64,000 nucleotides of DNA from Burkholderia pseudomultivorans (GCF_001718415.1 NZ_CP013378.1:1302001-1366000), one strand, 5' to 3'. Positions 28,148 to 37,382 are shown, numbered from the stretch's first letter. Numbers and translations are program-made. Notes: generated from the letters alone by a model not told the origin.

Positions 28148-29251
28148 TCACGCGGCAACCACCTGCCGCTGCGCCTCGAGCTCCCTCACCAGCGGCAGCA
28201 CGCGCTTGCCGAAGTACTCGACTTCCTCGATGAAATGCAGGAACCCCGCCAGCACGAGATCGACGCCGATCGCCTTCAGCGCGACGATCCGTTCGGCGAT
28301 CTGCTGCGGTGTGCCGATCAGGTTGGTGCGGAAGCCGTCGTTGTACTGCACGAGATCCTCGAACGTCGATTTCGCCCAGTTGCCCTCGCCTTCCGGCGAC
28401 GCCTTGCCGGCCTCCTTCACTGCATCGCCGAACGCATGCACGGCCTCGACGTGCGCATGGCGGACGATGTCGTCGAGCACGGCCCGCGCTTCCTCCTCGG
28501 TGTCACGCGCGATCACGAACGCGTTGACGCCGATGCGCACGCGATGGTTGTTCGCGGCAGCCTTCGCGCGGATGTCGTCGATCTGCGCCTTCAGGTTCTC
28601 CGGCGTGTTGCCGTTCGTGAAGTACCAGTCCGACACGCTCGCCGCGTTGTCGCGCGCTGCGCGCGAGCTGCCGCCCTGGAAGATCTCCGGATGCGGCTTC
28701 TGCAGCGGCTTCGGGCTCAGCGTGTAGTCGTTGAAGCGGTAGAAGTCGCCCTTGAACGTGAAGTTGTCCTGCGTCCAGATGCCCTTCAGCGCCTGGATGA
28801 ACTCCTTCGAGCGCCGATAGCGCTCGTCGTGTTCGAGCCACGGCTCGCCGATCGCGGTGAATTCGCCCTTGAACCAGCCGCTCACGACGTTGATCGCGAT
28901 GCGCCCGTTCGAGATGTGGTCGATCGTCGCGAGCTGCTTCGCGACCACGGCCGGATGCCACGGCCCCGGCAGGATCGCGGCGAGCACCTTCAGCTTCGTG
29001 GTCGCGTGCAGCAATGCCTGGCTGAACGACACCGACTCGTGCTGGTACTCGGCGCCGTAGCCGGCCGTGAAGCGGATCTGGCTCAGCGCGTATTCGAAGC
29101 CGGCCGCCTCGGCCGCACGCGCGAGCTTCTGGTTGTAGTCGAGGCTCCAGTCGGTGCGCTGCTCGATCGTGCTGACGACGAGGCCGCCGCTGACGTTCGG
29201 CACCCAGTACGCGAATTTGACGCCGGCGTCGGAAGGTTCGGTCACGCTCAT
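28148..29251 (-). CDS. sfnG: dimethylsulfone monooxygenase SfnG (FMNH2-dependent)
   Basis: The product is 367 residues, as expected for SfnG (about 363-370). ATG 29251 follows AGGAC. The luciferase-like fold is evident (FAYWVPNVSGGLVVSTIEQR and NGRIAINVVSGWFKGEF). SfnG uses reduced FMN and O2 to convert dimethylsulfone to methanesulfinate, releasing sulfur for growth when sulfate is absent. The FMN reductase gene lies 35 bp upstream and sfnB downstream, matching known sfn/msu sulfur-scavenging sets of Pseudomonas. No methanesulfonate monooxygenase (msuD/ssuD) is in the window, so the later steps must be encoded elsewhere. Confidence 0.92.
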   Translation of the reverse strand: MSVTEPSDAGVKFAYWVPNVSGGLVVSTIEQRTDWSLDYNQKLARAAEAAGFEYALSQIRFTAGYGAEYQHESVSFSQALLHATTKLKVLAAILPGPWHPAVVAKQLATIDHISNGRIAINVVSGWFKGEFTAIGEPWLEHDERYRRSKEFIQALKGIWTQDNFTFKGDFYRFNDYTLSPKPLQKPHPEIFQGGSSRAARDNAASVSDWYFTNGNTPENLKAQIDDIRAKAAANNHRVRIGVNAFVIARDTEEEARAVLDDIVRHAHVEAVHAFGDAVKEAGKASPEGEGNWAKSTFEDLVQYNDGFRTNLIGTPQQIAERIVALKAIGVDLVLAGFLHFIEEVEYFGKRVLPLVRELEAQRQVVAA

Positions 29252-29286
29252 GTGTATGTCCTGGTCGAAGAAGGAAAGGGATGCGA

Positions 29287-29847
29287 CTACGCGGCCGCGA
29301 CGGAAAGCGCATGCGGGCGCAGCTGCGGCGCCGCGCGTTCGACGGCGAGCGCGATGCGCGCGCGCAGCGCCGGGTTCGCGATCTCGTAGCGGTCGAAATC
29401 GCTTTCGGACGCGTACACGCCGATCGGCAGCGTGCGCGCCTGGAAGAAGCTGAACAGCGGCCGCAGCTGATGGTCGATCACGAGTGCATGGCGCTCGCTG
29501 CCGCCGGTGGCCGCGAGCAGCACGGGCACGTCGACGAGTGCGTCGTGATGCACGAGGTCGAACAGGTGCTTGAAAAGGCCCGTATACGACGCGCGATACA
29601 CGGGGCTCGCGACCACCAGCGCATCGGCCGTCTCGATCGCGCGCAGCTGCGCATCGAGATCGGCCGGCACCTGCGCGCGCGTCAGCGCGCCGGCCAGCCG
29701 CGCGCCGATCTCGCCGAGTTCGATGCGCTGCGCATCGATCGGCAGCGCGTCGCCGAGCGCCATGACGATCGCGTCGGTCAGCGCGAGCGTGCGCGACGGC
29801 CGCTGCAGGCCGCCCGATATCGCGACCACCTTGATTGCATTGCTCAT
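29287..29847 (-). CDS. msuE: NAD(P)H-dependent FMN reductase (MsuE type)
   Basis: The product is 186 residues from ATG 29847 ([20 protein letters not shown]), the same length as Pseudomonas MsuE. A GGGAACGC sequence lies upstream. The flavodoxin-like fold shows the phosphate loop ([10 protein letters not shown]), the [20 protein letters not shown] loop and [20 protein letters not shown]. It supplies FMNH2 to SfnG and the other luciferase-like monooxygenase of the same operon. It is the first gene behind the sigma-54 promoter, with an inferred leader of about 45 bases. Confidence 0.92.
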   Translation of the reverse strand: MSNAIKVVAISGGLQRPSRTLALTDAIVMALGDALPIDAQRIELGEIGARLAGALTRAQVPADLDAQLRAIETADALVVASPVYRASYTGLFKHLFDLVHHDALVDVPVLLAATGGSERHALVIDHQLRPLFSFFQARTLPIGVYASESDFDRYEIANPALRARIALAVERAAPQLRPHALSVAAA

Positions 29848-29903
29848 CTGTTGCGTTCCCGTTGTCGAAGCGGATGCGAGCGCATCCGTCACGAACGGAG
29901 TCA

Positions 29904-29918
29904 GCAAGGAGCGTGCCA
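29904..29918 (-). promoter_or_regulatory. sigma-54 promoter of the organosulfur operon
   Basis: The minus strand reads TTGGCACGCTCCTTGCT. The -24 GG (29917-29916) and -12 GC (29905-29904) are exactly 10 bases apart, an almost perfect match to TGGCACG-N4-TTGCW. Transcription would begin near 29892, about 45 bases before the FMN reductase start. SfnR, a sigma-54 activator encoded 1.8 kb away, is the obvious activator. Confidence 0.85.
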
Positions 29919-30025
29919 ATTCGCCGAAGGCGACGAGCGCCCGTCGTCCGGACAACGAAATACCTCGCCAACGACGGCTTGTCGCGGCATGCGCGTCGAT
30001 CGCGTCAGGCTGATAAGCGTGCCCG

Positions 30026-30037
30026 CTGACGCGTCAG
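30026..30037. promoter_or_regulatory. 12-bp perfect palindrome, candidate enhancer site for SfnR
   Basis: CTGACGCGTCAG lies about 135 bp upstream of the inferred sigma-54 start site, the usual distance for an enhancer-binding-protein site. A related half (GCGTCAGGCTGA) begins at 30002. Binding is not demonstrated. Confidence 0.4.
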
Positions 30038-30440
30038 AACCATATTCCGCAGCGAGATGAACCGCAGGAAACAGGGCTGCTGATTCACTGCTGCTCCACC
30101 AGCAGCACAACGTGTCGCTCAGCCGGATTTCCGTTTCTGCGTGGATTGCGCGAAGCGGGCAGCGGCGTTATCGATCGATCCCGTGCGCGCACGCACCGGG
30201 CGTCGTGCGATCGCGATCGCGGCCCGGCTTCATCCGTTTGCCGCAACATCGGAACCGCTGCTTGATCGTCGCACGCGCATCGGTTGCGACAACCCGCTGC
30301 CTGCTGCGCAGCAATCCGCCTTTGGTTATCAGAAATCGATGTTTCCCGGACAGCGCAAAACATTGAACACTCTGCTGATCAGGCAGCAGCGCGGACCGCA
30401 GCATCGGTCCGCGCGATGCGGCCACCACACCTTCATCGCC

Positions 30441-31679
30441 ATGACCCTCCTTTCCGCACCGCCGCGCGCCGCCGACCTGCCGCACACGATCGCCCCGTCG
30501 CGCGACGACGAGCCCGGGCAACCCGGCGCCCGGCAGACCGCCGAACGTCTCGCGGCCGGCTTCGCGCGAACGGCGGCCGAACGCGACCTGAAGGGCGGCA
30601 CGCCGAAGGCCGAGCGCGACCTGCTGCGCGCAAGCGGCCTGCTCGCGCTGAGCATTCCCGCCGCCTACGGCGGCCTCGGCGCGAGCTGGCGCACGACGCT
30701 CGACATCGTTCGCGTGCTCGCGGCCGCCGACAGTTCGCTCGCGCATGTCTTCGGTTTCCATCACCTGATGCTCGCGACCGTGCGGCTGTTCGGCGCGCCC
30801 GCGCAATGGGAATCGTGGTTCGAACGCACCGCGCGCCATCAATGGTTCTGGGGCAATGCGCTGAACCCGCTCGACGAGCGCACGATCAGCCGCACGCGCG
30901 GCGCGTGGCGCGAATTCAGCGGGCAGAAAAGCTTCTGCTCGGGCGCGCTCGACTCGCAGATGCTGATCGCGTCCGCGCACGATGCCGAGACACGCGCGTT
31001 CCTGATCGCCGCGGTGCCGACCCAGCGCAGCGGCATCTCGATCGCCGACGACTGGGACAACATCGGCCAGCGGCAGACCGACAGCGGCACCGTCACGTTC
31101 GAGAAAGTGCGCATCGAGGATCACGAAATCCTCGCGGACCCGGGCCCGCTGTCGACGCCGTTCGCCTGCCTGCGGCCGCTCGTCGCGCAGCTCGTGCTGA
31201 CCAACGTGTATCTCGGCATCGCCGAGGCCGCGTTCAACGACGCGCGCCACTACACGCTCCATGAGGCGCGGCCGTGGCCGGGCGCGCAAGTCGCGAGTAC
31301 CGGCGACGATCCGTACATCCTCGGCCAGTACGGCGAATTCTGGATCGGTCTCGAAGCCGCGCGCGTGCTCGCCGACCGCGCCGCCGACCGCCTCGACGCC
31401 GCGTGGGCGCGCGACGCGGCGCTCACGCATGCGGAGCGCGGACAGGTCGCGCTCGCCACGGCCACCGCGAAGGTGTCGGCCGCGCGCACGGGGCTCGACC
31501 TCTGCACGCGCATGTTCGACGTGGCCGGCGCGCGCGCGACGCACGGCGCGCTGCGGCTCGACCGCCACTGGCGCAACCTGCGCACCCATACGCTCCACGA
31601 TCCGCTCGCGTACAAGATTCGCGAGATCGGCGAATGGGCGCTCAAGCAAACCTGTCCGACGCCGGGCTTCTACTCATGA
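30441..31679 (+). CDS. acyl-CoA-dehydrogenase-fold flavin monooxygenase (DszC/SfnB-like)
   Basis: The product is 412 residues from ATG 30441. An N-terminal helical domain ([19 protein letters not shown]) and a middle beta domain ([18 protein letters not shown]) are present. The C-terminus ([20 protein letters not shown]) ends in the [12 protein letters not shown] signature shared with SfnB and DszC. It is a second member of the family beside sfnB, 12% or more off it by eye, and likely acts on a different organosulfur substrate. Its stop overlaps the start of sfnR (ATGA), so the two are co-translated. It is divergent from the msuE-sfnG-sfnB operon. The exact substrate is unknown. Confidence 0.87.
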   Translation: MTLLSAPPRAADLPHTIAPSRDDEPGQPGARQTAERLAAGFARTAAERDLKGGTPKAERDLLRASGLLALSIPAAYGGLGASWRTTLDIVRVLAAADSSLAHVFGFHHLMLATVRLFGAPAQWESWFERTARHQWFWGNALNPLDERTISRTRGAWREFSGQKSFCSGALDSQMLIASAHDAETRAFLIAAVPTQRSGISIADDWDNIGQRQTDSGTVTFEKVRIEDHEILADPGPLSTPFACLRPLVAQLVLTNVYLGIAEAAFNDARHYTLHEARPWPGAQVASTGDDPYILGQYGEFWIGLEAARVLADRAADRLDAAWARDAALTHAERGQVALATATAKVSAARTGLDLCTRMFDVAGARATHGALRLDRHWRNLRTHTLHDPLAYKIREIGEWALKQTCPTPGFYS

Positions 31680-32797
31680 ACCATTCCCCTTCCGACCCGG
31701 CGTGGCTCGACACCGCCGAACTCGCCACGACCGAAGCCGCGCCGGTCCTCACGCTGCCCGATCGCCACGCGCTCGCGACCTCGATCCGCGCCCGCGCGCA
31801 GGTGTTCGTCGATCCGCGCTCGCTCGCGCTGCTCGAACGGATCCGGCTCGTCGCGCCGAGCGACGCGAACGTGCTGATCGTCGGCGAGACCGGCACCGGC
31901 AAGGAGCTGATCGCGCGCCACGTGCACAGCCTCAGCCAGCGCCAGAACCGCCCGTTCGTCGCGGTGAACTGCGGCGCGTTCTCCGAGACGCTGGTCGAAA
32001 GCGAACTGTTCGGCCACGAGAAAGGCGCGTTCACCGGCGCGTTCAGCGCGAAGCCCGGCTGGTTCGAGGCCGCGAACGGCGGCACGCTGTTTCTCGACGA
32101 GATCGGCGACCTGCCGCTGTCGATGCAGGTCAAGCTGCTGCGCGTGCTGCAGGAACGCGAGGTCGTGCGGCTCGGCTCGCGCACGGGCATTCCGATCGAC
32201 GTGCGCGTGGTGGCCGCCACCAACGTCGACCTGCAGCATGCGGTCGCGGCCGGGCATTTTCGCGGCGACCTGTTCTACCGGCTCAACGTCGTGCAGCTCG
32301 CGGTGCCGACGCTGCGCGAGCGGCCGGGCGACATCCTGCCGCTCGCGCGCTACTTCTTCGACGACTATCGCGGCCGTCTCGGCTACGGGCCGCGCAGCAT
32401 CGATCCGCGCGCCGAGCGCAAGCTCGAGGCGCACTGCTGGCCCGGCAACATCCGCGAGCTGGAGAACGTGATCCATCACGCGCTGCTGGTAAGCCGTCAT
32501 GAATCGCTGCAGGACACCGACCTGCATCTGTCGTCGTCCGGACTGCCGCCCGCGAACGCGGCCGCCACCGCGCCAGCGTCGCCCGCCGGCGCGCAGGCGG
32601 CGCTCGAACGCGCGCTGCGCGAACTGTTCGACGAGGATCACGGCAACCTGTACGAGCGCATCGAGGACACGGTGATGCGCGTCGCGTTCGAGTTCAGTCA
32701 CCGCAACCAGATCCAGGCCGCACGCCTGCTCGGCATCAGCCGCAACGTGCTGCGCGCGCGACTGATCCGCGCGAAGCAGATCGCGGCGCTGAAGTAG
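31676..32797 (+). CDS. sfnR: sigma-54-dependent transcriptional activator SfnR
   Basis: The product is 373 residues. It has almost no N-terminal sensor domain (about 40 residues), as in known SfnR proteins, so its activity is probably set by its own level. The AAA+ core shows Walker A GETGTGKE (residues 70-77), the sigma-54 contact loop GAFTGA (117-122), and Walker [13 protein letters not shown]. The C-terminal Fis-type helix-turn-helix is [20 protein letters not shown]. Translation is coupled to the preceding gene by an ATGA overlap. It should activate the sigma-54 promoter at 29904-29918, giving expression under sulfate limitation. The gene's own promoter was not identified. Confidence 0.92.
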   Translation: MNHSPSDPAWLDTAELATTEAAPVLTLPDRHALATSIRARAQVFVDPRSLALLERIRLVAPSDANVLIVGETGTGKELIARHVHSLSQRQNRPFVAVNCGAFSETLVESELFGHEKGAFTGAFSAKPGWFEAANGGTLFLDEIGDLPLSMQVKLLRVLQEREVVRLGSRTGIPIDVRVVAATNVDLQHAVAAGHFRGDLFYRLNVVQLAVPTLRERPGDILPLARYFFDDYRGRLGYGPRSIDPRAERKLEAHCWPGNIRELENVIHHALLVSRHESLQDTDLHLSSSGLPPANAAATAPASPAGAQAALERALRELFDEDHGNLYERIEDTVMRVAFEFSHRNQIQAARLLGISRNVLRARLIRAKQIAALK

Positions 32798-32954
32798 GCG
32801 CGTTCGCGCGGCGACTGCGCGGCGCGAGGCGGCGTCGCGATTTGTCCCCGTTCGTGGAAGAACGCGCGAACCTGATGTATCGTGGCACGAAGCCTGCGCC
32901 CGACGTCAGCACGCGCCCGGCGCGGCGTCTTCCATCTGCCTGGATTTCGTTGCC

Positions 32955-34655
32955 ATGAAAAAGCTCGTCAACCGCCCGTCCGACGTCGTGCGTGAAATGC
33001 TCGAAGGCATCGCGCGACAGTCGCCGCATGTCGCGATCCTCGGCGACGCACACGTCCTCGTGCGCCGCACCCTGCCCGAGCCGTCGCAACGGCCCGTCGC
33101 CGTGCTGTCGGGCGGCGGCAGCGGCCACGAACCCGCGCACGGCGGCTATGTCGGCGACGGAATGCTGAGTGCGGCCGTCTGCGGCGAAGTGTTCACGTCG
33201 CCGTCCACCGACGCGGTGCTGGCCGCGATCCGCGCGACCGCCGGCCCGAACGGCGCATTGCTGGTCGTCAAGAACTACACCGGCGATCGGCTCAATTTCG
33301 GGCTCGCCGCCGAGCTCGCGCGCGCGGAAGGCATTCCGGTCGAGACGGTCGTCGTCGCCGACGACGTATCGCTGCGCGGCCGCGTCGATCGTGCCCGGCG
33401 ACGCGGGATCGCGGGCACCGTGCTGATCCACAAGCTGGCCGGCGCGGCCGCCGCGCGCGGGCTGTCGCTGGCCCGCGTCGCGGCGATCGCGCGCGACGCG
33501 GCAGCCGATCTCGGCACGATGGGCGTCGCGCTCGACGGCTGCACGCTGCCGGGCGCCGACCGTTCCGGCTTCAGCCTCGCCGATCACGAGATCGAACTCG
33601 GGCTCGGCATCCACGGCGAAAAAGGCGTCGAGCGCAGGGCGCCGCTGCCGGCCGACGCGCTGGCCGACACGCTGCTGTCGAACATCGTCGGCGACCTCGT
33701 GCTCGACCGCGGCGAACGCGTCGCGCTGCTCGTCAACGGGCTCGGCGCGACCCCCGAGATGGAACTGGCGATCGTGCTGCGCGCCGCGCACGACAACCTG
33801 AGCCGGCGCGGCATCGTGGTCGAGCGCGCATGGGCCGGCACGTTCCTGTCCGCACTCGACATGCCGGGCTGCTCGATTTCGCTGCTGCGGCTGAGCGACG
33901 AACGCGCGGCGCTGCTCGACGCGCCGACGCAGGCGCGCGCGTGGCCGGGCGGCGGCGCGGTGAACCGGCAGATCCGGATCGAAACCGCGCACACGCCCGA
34001 CGCGCCGTTCCCGCCGCTCGATGCGGCCGGCCAAGCATGGGCCGCGCGCCTGCAGCCGGCATTGCACGCCGTCGCGCACGCGCTGATCGACCACGAGGCG
34101 ACGCTGACGGAACTCGATACGGCCGCCGGCGACGGCGATCTCGGCGCGAGCATGCACCGCGCCGCGCAGGCCGTGCTCGCGCTGCCCGACGCCGCGTACG
34201 GCACGCCGGCCGGCGCGCTCGCGGCGCTCGGCGCCACCTTGCGACGCGCGATCGCGGGCAGTTCGGGGCCGTTCTATGCGACCGCGGTGCTGCGCGCGTC
34301 GCGCCGGCTCGCCGATGCGGCAGAACCGTCCGCACGCGACTGGGCCGCCGCGTTCCGGCGCGCGGTGGAATCGATCGGCGAACTGGGCGGCGCGCGCGCC
34401 GGCGACCGCACGATGCTCGATGCGCTCGTGCCGGCCGTTGCCGCATTCGACCGCGCGCTCGACGATGGCCTCGACGCGTCGGCCGCGTTGCGGGCGGCGG
34501 CCGACGCGGCGGAGCGCGGCGCGCAGGAAACGGCGCGCATGACGCCGCGCGCGGGGCGCGCGAGTTATCTCGGCGAGCGGGCGATCGGCACGCCGGACGG
34601 CGGCGCCGTCGCGGTGGCGTGCTGGCTGCGCGCGTTGAGCACGGCCGCGCGCTGA
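32955..34655 (+). CDS. dhaKL: ATP-dependent dihydroxyacetone kinase, fused DhaK-DhaL
   Basis: The product is 566 residues, the size of single-chain Citrobacter-type enzymes. The DhaK domain (about 1-335) has VLSGGGSGHEPAHGGYVGDG and the substrate-binding His220 in LGIHGEKG, at the same number as in the Citrobacter enzyme. The DhaL domain (about 365-566) has the ATP/Mg motif ELDTAAGDGDLGASMHRA and GSSGPFYATAVLR. The fused form uses ATP directly, unlike the PTS-dependent three-subunit form, and makes dihydroxyacetone phosphate for glycolysis. It stands alone: no glycerol dehydrogenase or regulator lies nearby. Confidence 0.93.
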   Translation: MKKLVNRPSDVVREMLEGIARQSPHVAILGDAHVLVRRTLPEPSQRPVAVLSGGGSGHEPAHGGYVGDGMLSAAVCGEVFTSPSTDAVLAAIRATAGPNGALLVVKNYTGDRLNFGLAAELARAEGIPVETVVVADDVSLRGRVDRARRRGIAGTVLIHKLAGAAAARGLSLARVAAIARDAAADLGTMGVALDGCTLPGADRSGFSLADHEIELGLGIHGEKGVERRAPLPADALADTLLSNIVGDLVLDRGERVALLVNGLGATPEMELAIVLRAAHDNLSRRGIVVERAWAGTFLSALDMPGCSISLLRLSDERAALLDAPTQARAWPGGGAVNRQIRIETAHTPDAPFPPLDAAGQAWAARLQPALHAVAHALIDHEATLTELDTAAGDGDLGASMHRAAQAVLALPDAAYGTPAGALAALGATLRRAIAGSSGPFYATAVLRASRRLADAAEPSARDWAAAFRRAVESIGELGGARAGDRTMLDALVPAVAAFDRALDDGLDASAALRAAADAAERGAQETARMTPRAGRASYLGERAIGTPDGGAVAVACWLRALSTAAR

Positions 34656-34757
34656 GGAGCCGCGCGTTCGCGCGCGCATGGAACGACCGCACGGCGAATC
34701 GCATCGCACCGCATGACCGGAACCGCGGTGCGATGCGGTATATCGCCGTTTCCTGCT

Positions 34758-35225
34758 TCAGCCCGCGCCGTTCGGCTTCGCGCGACCGGGCAGCAGCACC
34801 GCAGCGACCAGCGCGAAACCGAAGCTCGCGAGCCAGCACCAGTAGCCGACCGCATCGAGATGAACGGGCTGGACATCGCCGGCCTCGTTGACGGCAATCC
34901 GGCGCAGCGACAGGAACGTGATCCCGAACAGCAGCGCGAGCACGGCCGCAACGACCGCCGGCGTGCGGCTGCGCCGCAGCGTGGCCGCCCACGCGAAAAA
35001 CACCAGCGGATTCGCGAGCCACGCATAGATACCGCCGAGCACGCCGAGCCAGCCCGTCAGCAGCACTTCCCAGCCGTCCGCCCACGGCTGCGACGGCGGC
35101 CCGCCCGTGCTGAACGGCGTCGTGACCATCGCGACCAGATAGAACAGCACGCTGACCGCCAGCGAGATCGCGGCCGGGCGCCCCATCGGCGCGCGCTCGA
35201 CGGGGGATCGGGCCAGCGTGTTCAT
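34758..35225 (-). CDS. small four-helix membrane protein of unknown function
   Basis: The product is 155 residues if the ATG at 35225 is used (MNTLARSPVERAPMGRPAAI). The frame stays open to 35576, but that part lacks hydrophobic or domain signals. Four hydrophobic segments can be seen: AAISLAVSVLFYLVAMV, GVLGGIYAWLANPLVFFAWA, AVVAAVLALLFGITF and YWCWLASFGFALVAAVLL. I do not recognise the family. It is convergent with dhaKL and divergent from the MFS gene. No ribosome-binding site precedes the chosen start, so the start is uncertain. Confidence 0.6.
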   Translation of the reverse strand: MNTLARSPVERAPMGRPAAISLAVSVLFYLVAMVTTPFSTGGPPSQPWADGWEVLLTGWLGVLGGIYAWLANPLVFFAWAATLRRSRTPAVVAAVLALLFGITFLSLRRIAVNEAGDVQPVHLDAVGYWCWLASFGFALVAAVLLPGRAKPNGAG

Positions 35226-35722
35226 CGACGACGCGCCGCCGGCGCGGCGCCCTCGGAGGCGGAAAGCGGCGCACGAAGCGCAGACGCTCGTGCCGGAATC
35301 CGTACCGCATGCGACATCCGGAATGTCTTCATTTTTTTCACCGACGTCAGACAGAAAGCGATACCGGCGATTCTGCCACGCGTTGCGCGGCGCTTCGCCG
35401 TTCCGTACCCCGACGACCGGATGCGCGGCGTACGCGCTGGCGAACGGCGGCGGGGCAGCGGCGACTGCGACGTCGTCCGCCGGCGCATGACGGCACGCGA
35501 CGGCCGCCCGCCCCCGCAAACCGATCCGGTACGGATAACGAACGGTATCGCTAGCCTGCACTGATCCGGTGCGCATCGCTGCCGATCCGCGCCGCCCGCC
35601 CGCAGTACGGGGAAAACCCCGATCCCGACATCGTCCTATGACATCCGGTCGCGCGAATTGGCGGGATTACTTTGATCCTCGTCGGCGCCCACCCGGGCGC
35701 ATGCTGATAGCGAGGATCCCTC
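35226..35722. other. 497-bp region upstream of the MHS transporter
   Basis: I see no supported gene. Open frames here show no ribosome site, hydrophobic or domain signal. GAGG at 35712 serves the transporter start at 35723. Promoter elements for either flanking gene could not be assigned. Confidence 0.4.
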
Positions 35723-37114
35723 ATGCGATACGTGCCATCGTGGACTTCCGTTTCTCCCGCTCCGTCCGTGCCCGACGAGACGGTTTCCGAACACCGCGGC
35801 GACGAGCCGCACTGCCTGCCGCGCGTCGCGATCGCGGCCGCCGCGCTCGGCAACGCGACCGAATGGTTCGACTACGGCATCTACGCGTACGGGCTCGCGT
35901 ATATCTCGGCCGCCCTGTTTCCGGGCAGCACCGCCAGCGCGACGCTGTTCGCGCTCGGCACCTTCGCGATCTCGTTCCTGATCCGTCCGCTCGGCGGCCT
36001 GTTCTGGGGGCCGCTCGGCGACCGGCTGGGGCGCAAGCGCGTGCTCGCGCTGACCGTGCTGACGATGTCCGGCGCGACGCTGCTGGTCGGGCTGCTGCCG
36101 ACCTACGCGACGGCCGGCTGGCTCGCACCGGCCGCGCTGATCGTGCTGCGCATGGTGCAGGGCTTCTCGACCGGCGGCGAATACGGCGGCGCGGCGACCT
36201 TCATCGCCGAGTACGCGCCGGACTCGCGGCGCGGCTTGTGCGGCAGCTTCCTCGAATTCGCGACGCTGGCCGGGTTCTCGCTCGGCGCGCTGCTGATGCT
36301 CGGCAGTGCGCTGCTGCTCGGCGACAACGCGATGCACGCCTGGGGCTGGCGCCTGCCGTTCCTGGTCGCCGCGCCGCTCGGGCTGATCGGCTTCTACCTG
36401 CGTTCGCGCCTCGAAGAAACGCCGGTGTTCCGCGAGCTCGAGGAACAGGCGCAGCGCCGCGAGAAAAGCGCCGCGGCCGTCGCGCTGCCGGTCGGGCAGC
36501 TGCTGGTCCGCTATGCGCGGCCGCTGCTGCTGCTCGGCGGCCTCGTCGTCGCGCTGAACGTCGTCAACTACGTGCTGCTCGCGTACATGCCGACCTACAT
36601 GCACAAGGAGCTCGGCGTCGGCGAAAACATGTCGCTGCTGATTCCGCTGATCGGCATGCTCGCGATGATGGTGCTGCTGCCGTTCGCCGGCTGGCTGTCG
36701 GACCAGGTCGGCCGCAAGACGATGTGGTGGATCTCGCTGGTCGGCCTGTTCGTCGCGGCCGTGCCGATGTTCACGATGATGACGCACGGCGTGCTCGGCG
36801 CATTCATCGGCTTCGCGGTGCTCGGCATCCTCTACGTGCCGCAGCTCGCGACCATTTCCGCGATGTTCCCGGCGATGTTCCCGACCCACGTGCGCTATGC
36901 GGGGATGGCGATCGCGTACAACGTATCGACCTCGCTGTTCGGCGGCACCGCGCCGATCGTCAACGACTGGCTGATCGGCAAGACCGGCAACACGATGATC
37001 CCCGCGTACTACATGATGGCGGCCTGCGCGATCGGGCTGGTCGCACTGTCGGGCGTGATCGAGACGCGCGGGTGCTCGCTGCGCGGCGACAGCGTGCCGG
37101 GGAAGACGAGCTGA
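35723..37114 (+). CDS. MFS transporter, metabolite:H+ symporter (ProP-like) family
   Basis: The product is 463 residues, with ATG 35723 behind GAGG. The family entry motif GNATEWFDYGIYAYGLAYIS begins near residue 43, followed by PLGGLFWGPLGDRLGRKRVL and the loop motif DQVGRKTMWWISL, both typical of MHS/ProP symporters. Twelve membrane segments are expected. MHS members import osmoprotectants (proline, betaine, ectoine) or dicarboxylates and related acids. The ectoine-degradation cluster begins about 1.8 kb further on but is on the opposite strand and behind cysS, so a link to ectoine uptake is only a possibility. An intrinsic terminator follows at 37156-37198. Confidence 0.9.
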   Translation: MRYVPSWTSVSPAPSVPDETVSEHRGDEPHCLPRVAIAAAALGNATEWFDYGIYAYGLAYISAALFPGSTASATLFALGTFAISFLIRPLGGLFWGPLGDRLGRKRVLALTVLTMSGATLLVGLLPTYATAGWLAPAALIVLRMVQGFSTGGEYGGAATFIAEYAPDSRRGLCGSFLEFATLAGFSLGALLMLGSALLLGDNAMHAWGWRLPFLVAAPLGLIGFYLRSRLEETPVFRELEEQAQRREKSAAAVALPVGQLLVRYARPLLLLGGLVVALNVVNYVLLAYMPTYMHKELGVGENMSLLIPLIGMLAMMVLLPFAGWLSDQVGRKTMWWISLVGLFVAAVPMFTMMTHGVLGAFIGFAVLGILYVPQLATISAMFPAMFPTHVRYAGMAIAYNVSTSLFGGTAPIVNDWLIGKTGNTMIPAYYMMAACAIGLVALSGVIETRGCSLRGDSVPGKTS

Positions 37115-37155
37115 CGCGCCGGTTCATCGCCATCGCCATCGATGCTCGTCGAACG

Positions 37156-37198
37156 CATCGCCCGCCATCCGACAACGGACGGCGGGCGATGTTCTTTT
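37156..37198 (+). terminator. intrinsic terminator of the MHS transporter
   Basis: A 16-bp stem with one mismatch (CATCGCCCGCCATCCG at 37156-37171 with CGGACGGCGGGCGATG at 37176-37191), a 4-base loop, and TTCTTTT directly after it lie 41 bp past the transporter stop. It insulates the downstream cysS leader. Confidence 0.85.
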
Positions 37199-37234
37199 CG
37201 ACGGCGAACGTGCCCGACGCCGACTGCCCCGGTA

Positions 37235-37264
37235 TTGACCTGCGCCGCCCACAGGCGCTAGCAT
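37235..37264 (+). promoter_or_regulatory. sigma-70-type promoter of the cysS leader
   Basis: TTGACC (37235-37240) and TAGCAT (37259-37264) are separated by 18 bp. The predicted start of transcription is near 37271, immediately before the leader-peptide ATG at 37272. Fit to consensus is good at -35 and moderate at -10. Confidence 0.55.
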
Positions 37265-37271
37265 CGTCCGC

Positions 37272-37349
37272 ATGCTGAATCACGCCCCGCTCCCCGTTTC
37301 GTCGATCCGCGCATGTTGTCGCGATGCGCCAGGGGAAAGTTGCGTGTAG
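37272..37349 (+). CDS. candidate Cys-rich leader peptide of a transcription attenuator
   Basis: This is a 25-codon frame, ATG to TAG, ending SSIRACCRDAPGESCV. It has three Cys codons in 25: two adjacent TGT codons (37314-37319) and TGC one codon before the end (37341-37343). The paired Cys codons lie in the loop of a possible hairpin (GCGCAT 37309-37314 with ATGCGC 37324-37329). A strong terminator lies 34 bp after its stop, and the next gene is a cysteinyl-tRNA synthetase. This is the logic of amino-acid attenuators: scarce Cys-tRNA stalls the ribosome on the Cys codons and changes downstream folding. There is no Shine-Dalgarno sequence; the inferred start of transcription suggests a leaderless message. 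An antiterminator could not be fixed by eye. Translation is not proven. Confidence 0.5.
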   Translation: MLNHAPLPVSSIRACCRDAPGESCV

Positions 37350-37382
37350 CGAAATCGCTCCACCTTGAAGCAATCACCTGCT

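Larger units (their letters stand above)
29848..30440. other. 593-bp divergent control region of the sulfur island
   Basis: No gene is supported here. It carries the sigma-54 promoter and the palindrome listed separately. Further dyads lie nearer the rightward gene: TGCTGCGCAGCA (30302-30313, a perfect palindrome), CTGCTG-N6-CAGCAG around 30373-30390, and a 9-bp hairpin (GCGCGGACC 30389-30397 with GGTCCGCGC 30406-30414) ending 26 bases before the rightward start codon. I found no sigma-54 promoter in the rightward direction. Confidence 0.6.

Noticed and set aside
29252..29971. N-terminal extension of the sfnG frame
   Set aside because: It overlaps the FMN reductase in another frame. SfnG has its normal length from 29251 with an AGGAC site.
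30100..30440. A rightward sigma-54 promoter for the DszC-like/sfnR unit
   Set aside because: I searched for GG-N10-GC with flanking consensus and found only pairs with wrong spacing (12 bases).
30168..31649. 493-codon minus-strand frame over the DszC-like gene
   Set aside because: Arg/Ala-rich antisense shadow; the plus strand shows clear acyl-CoA-dehydrogenase-fold motifs.
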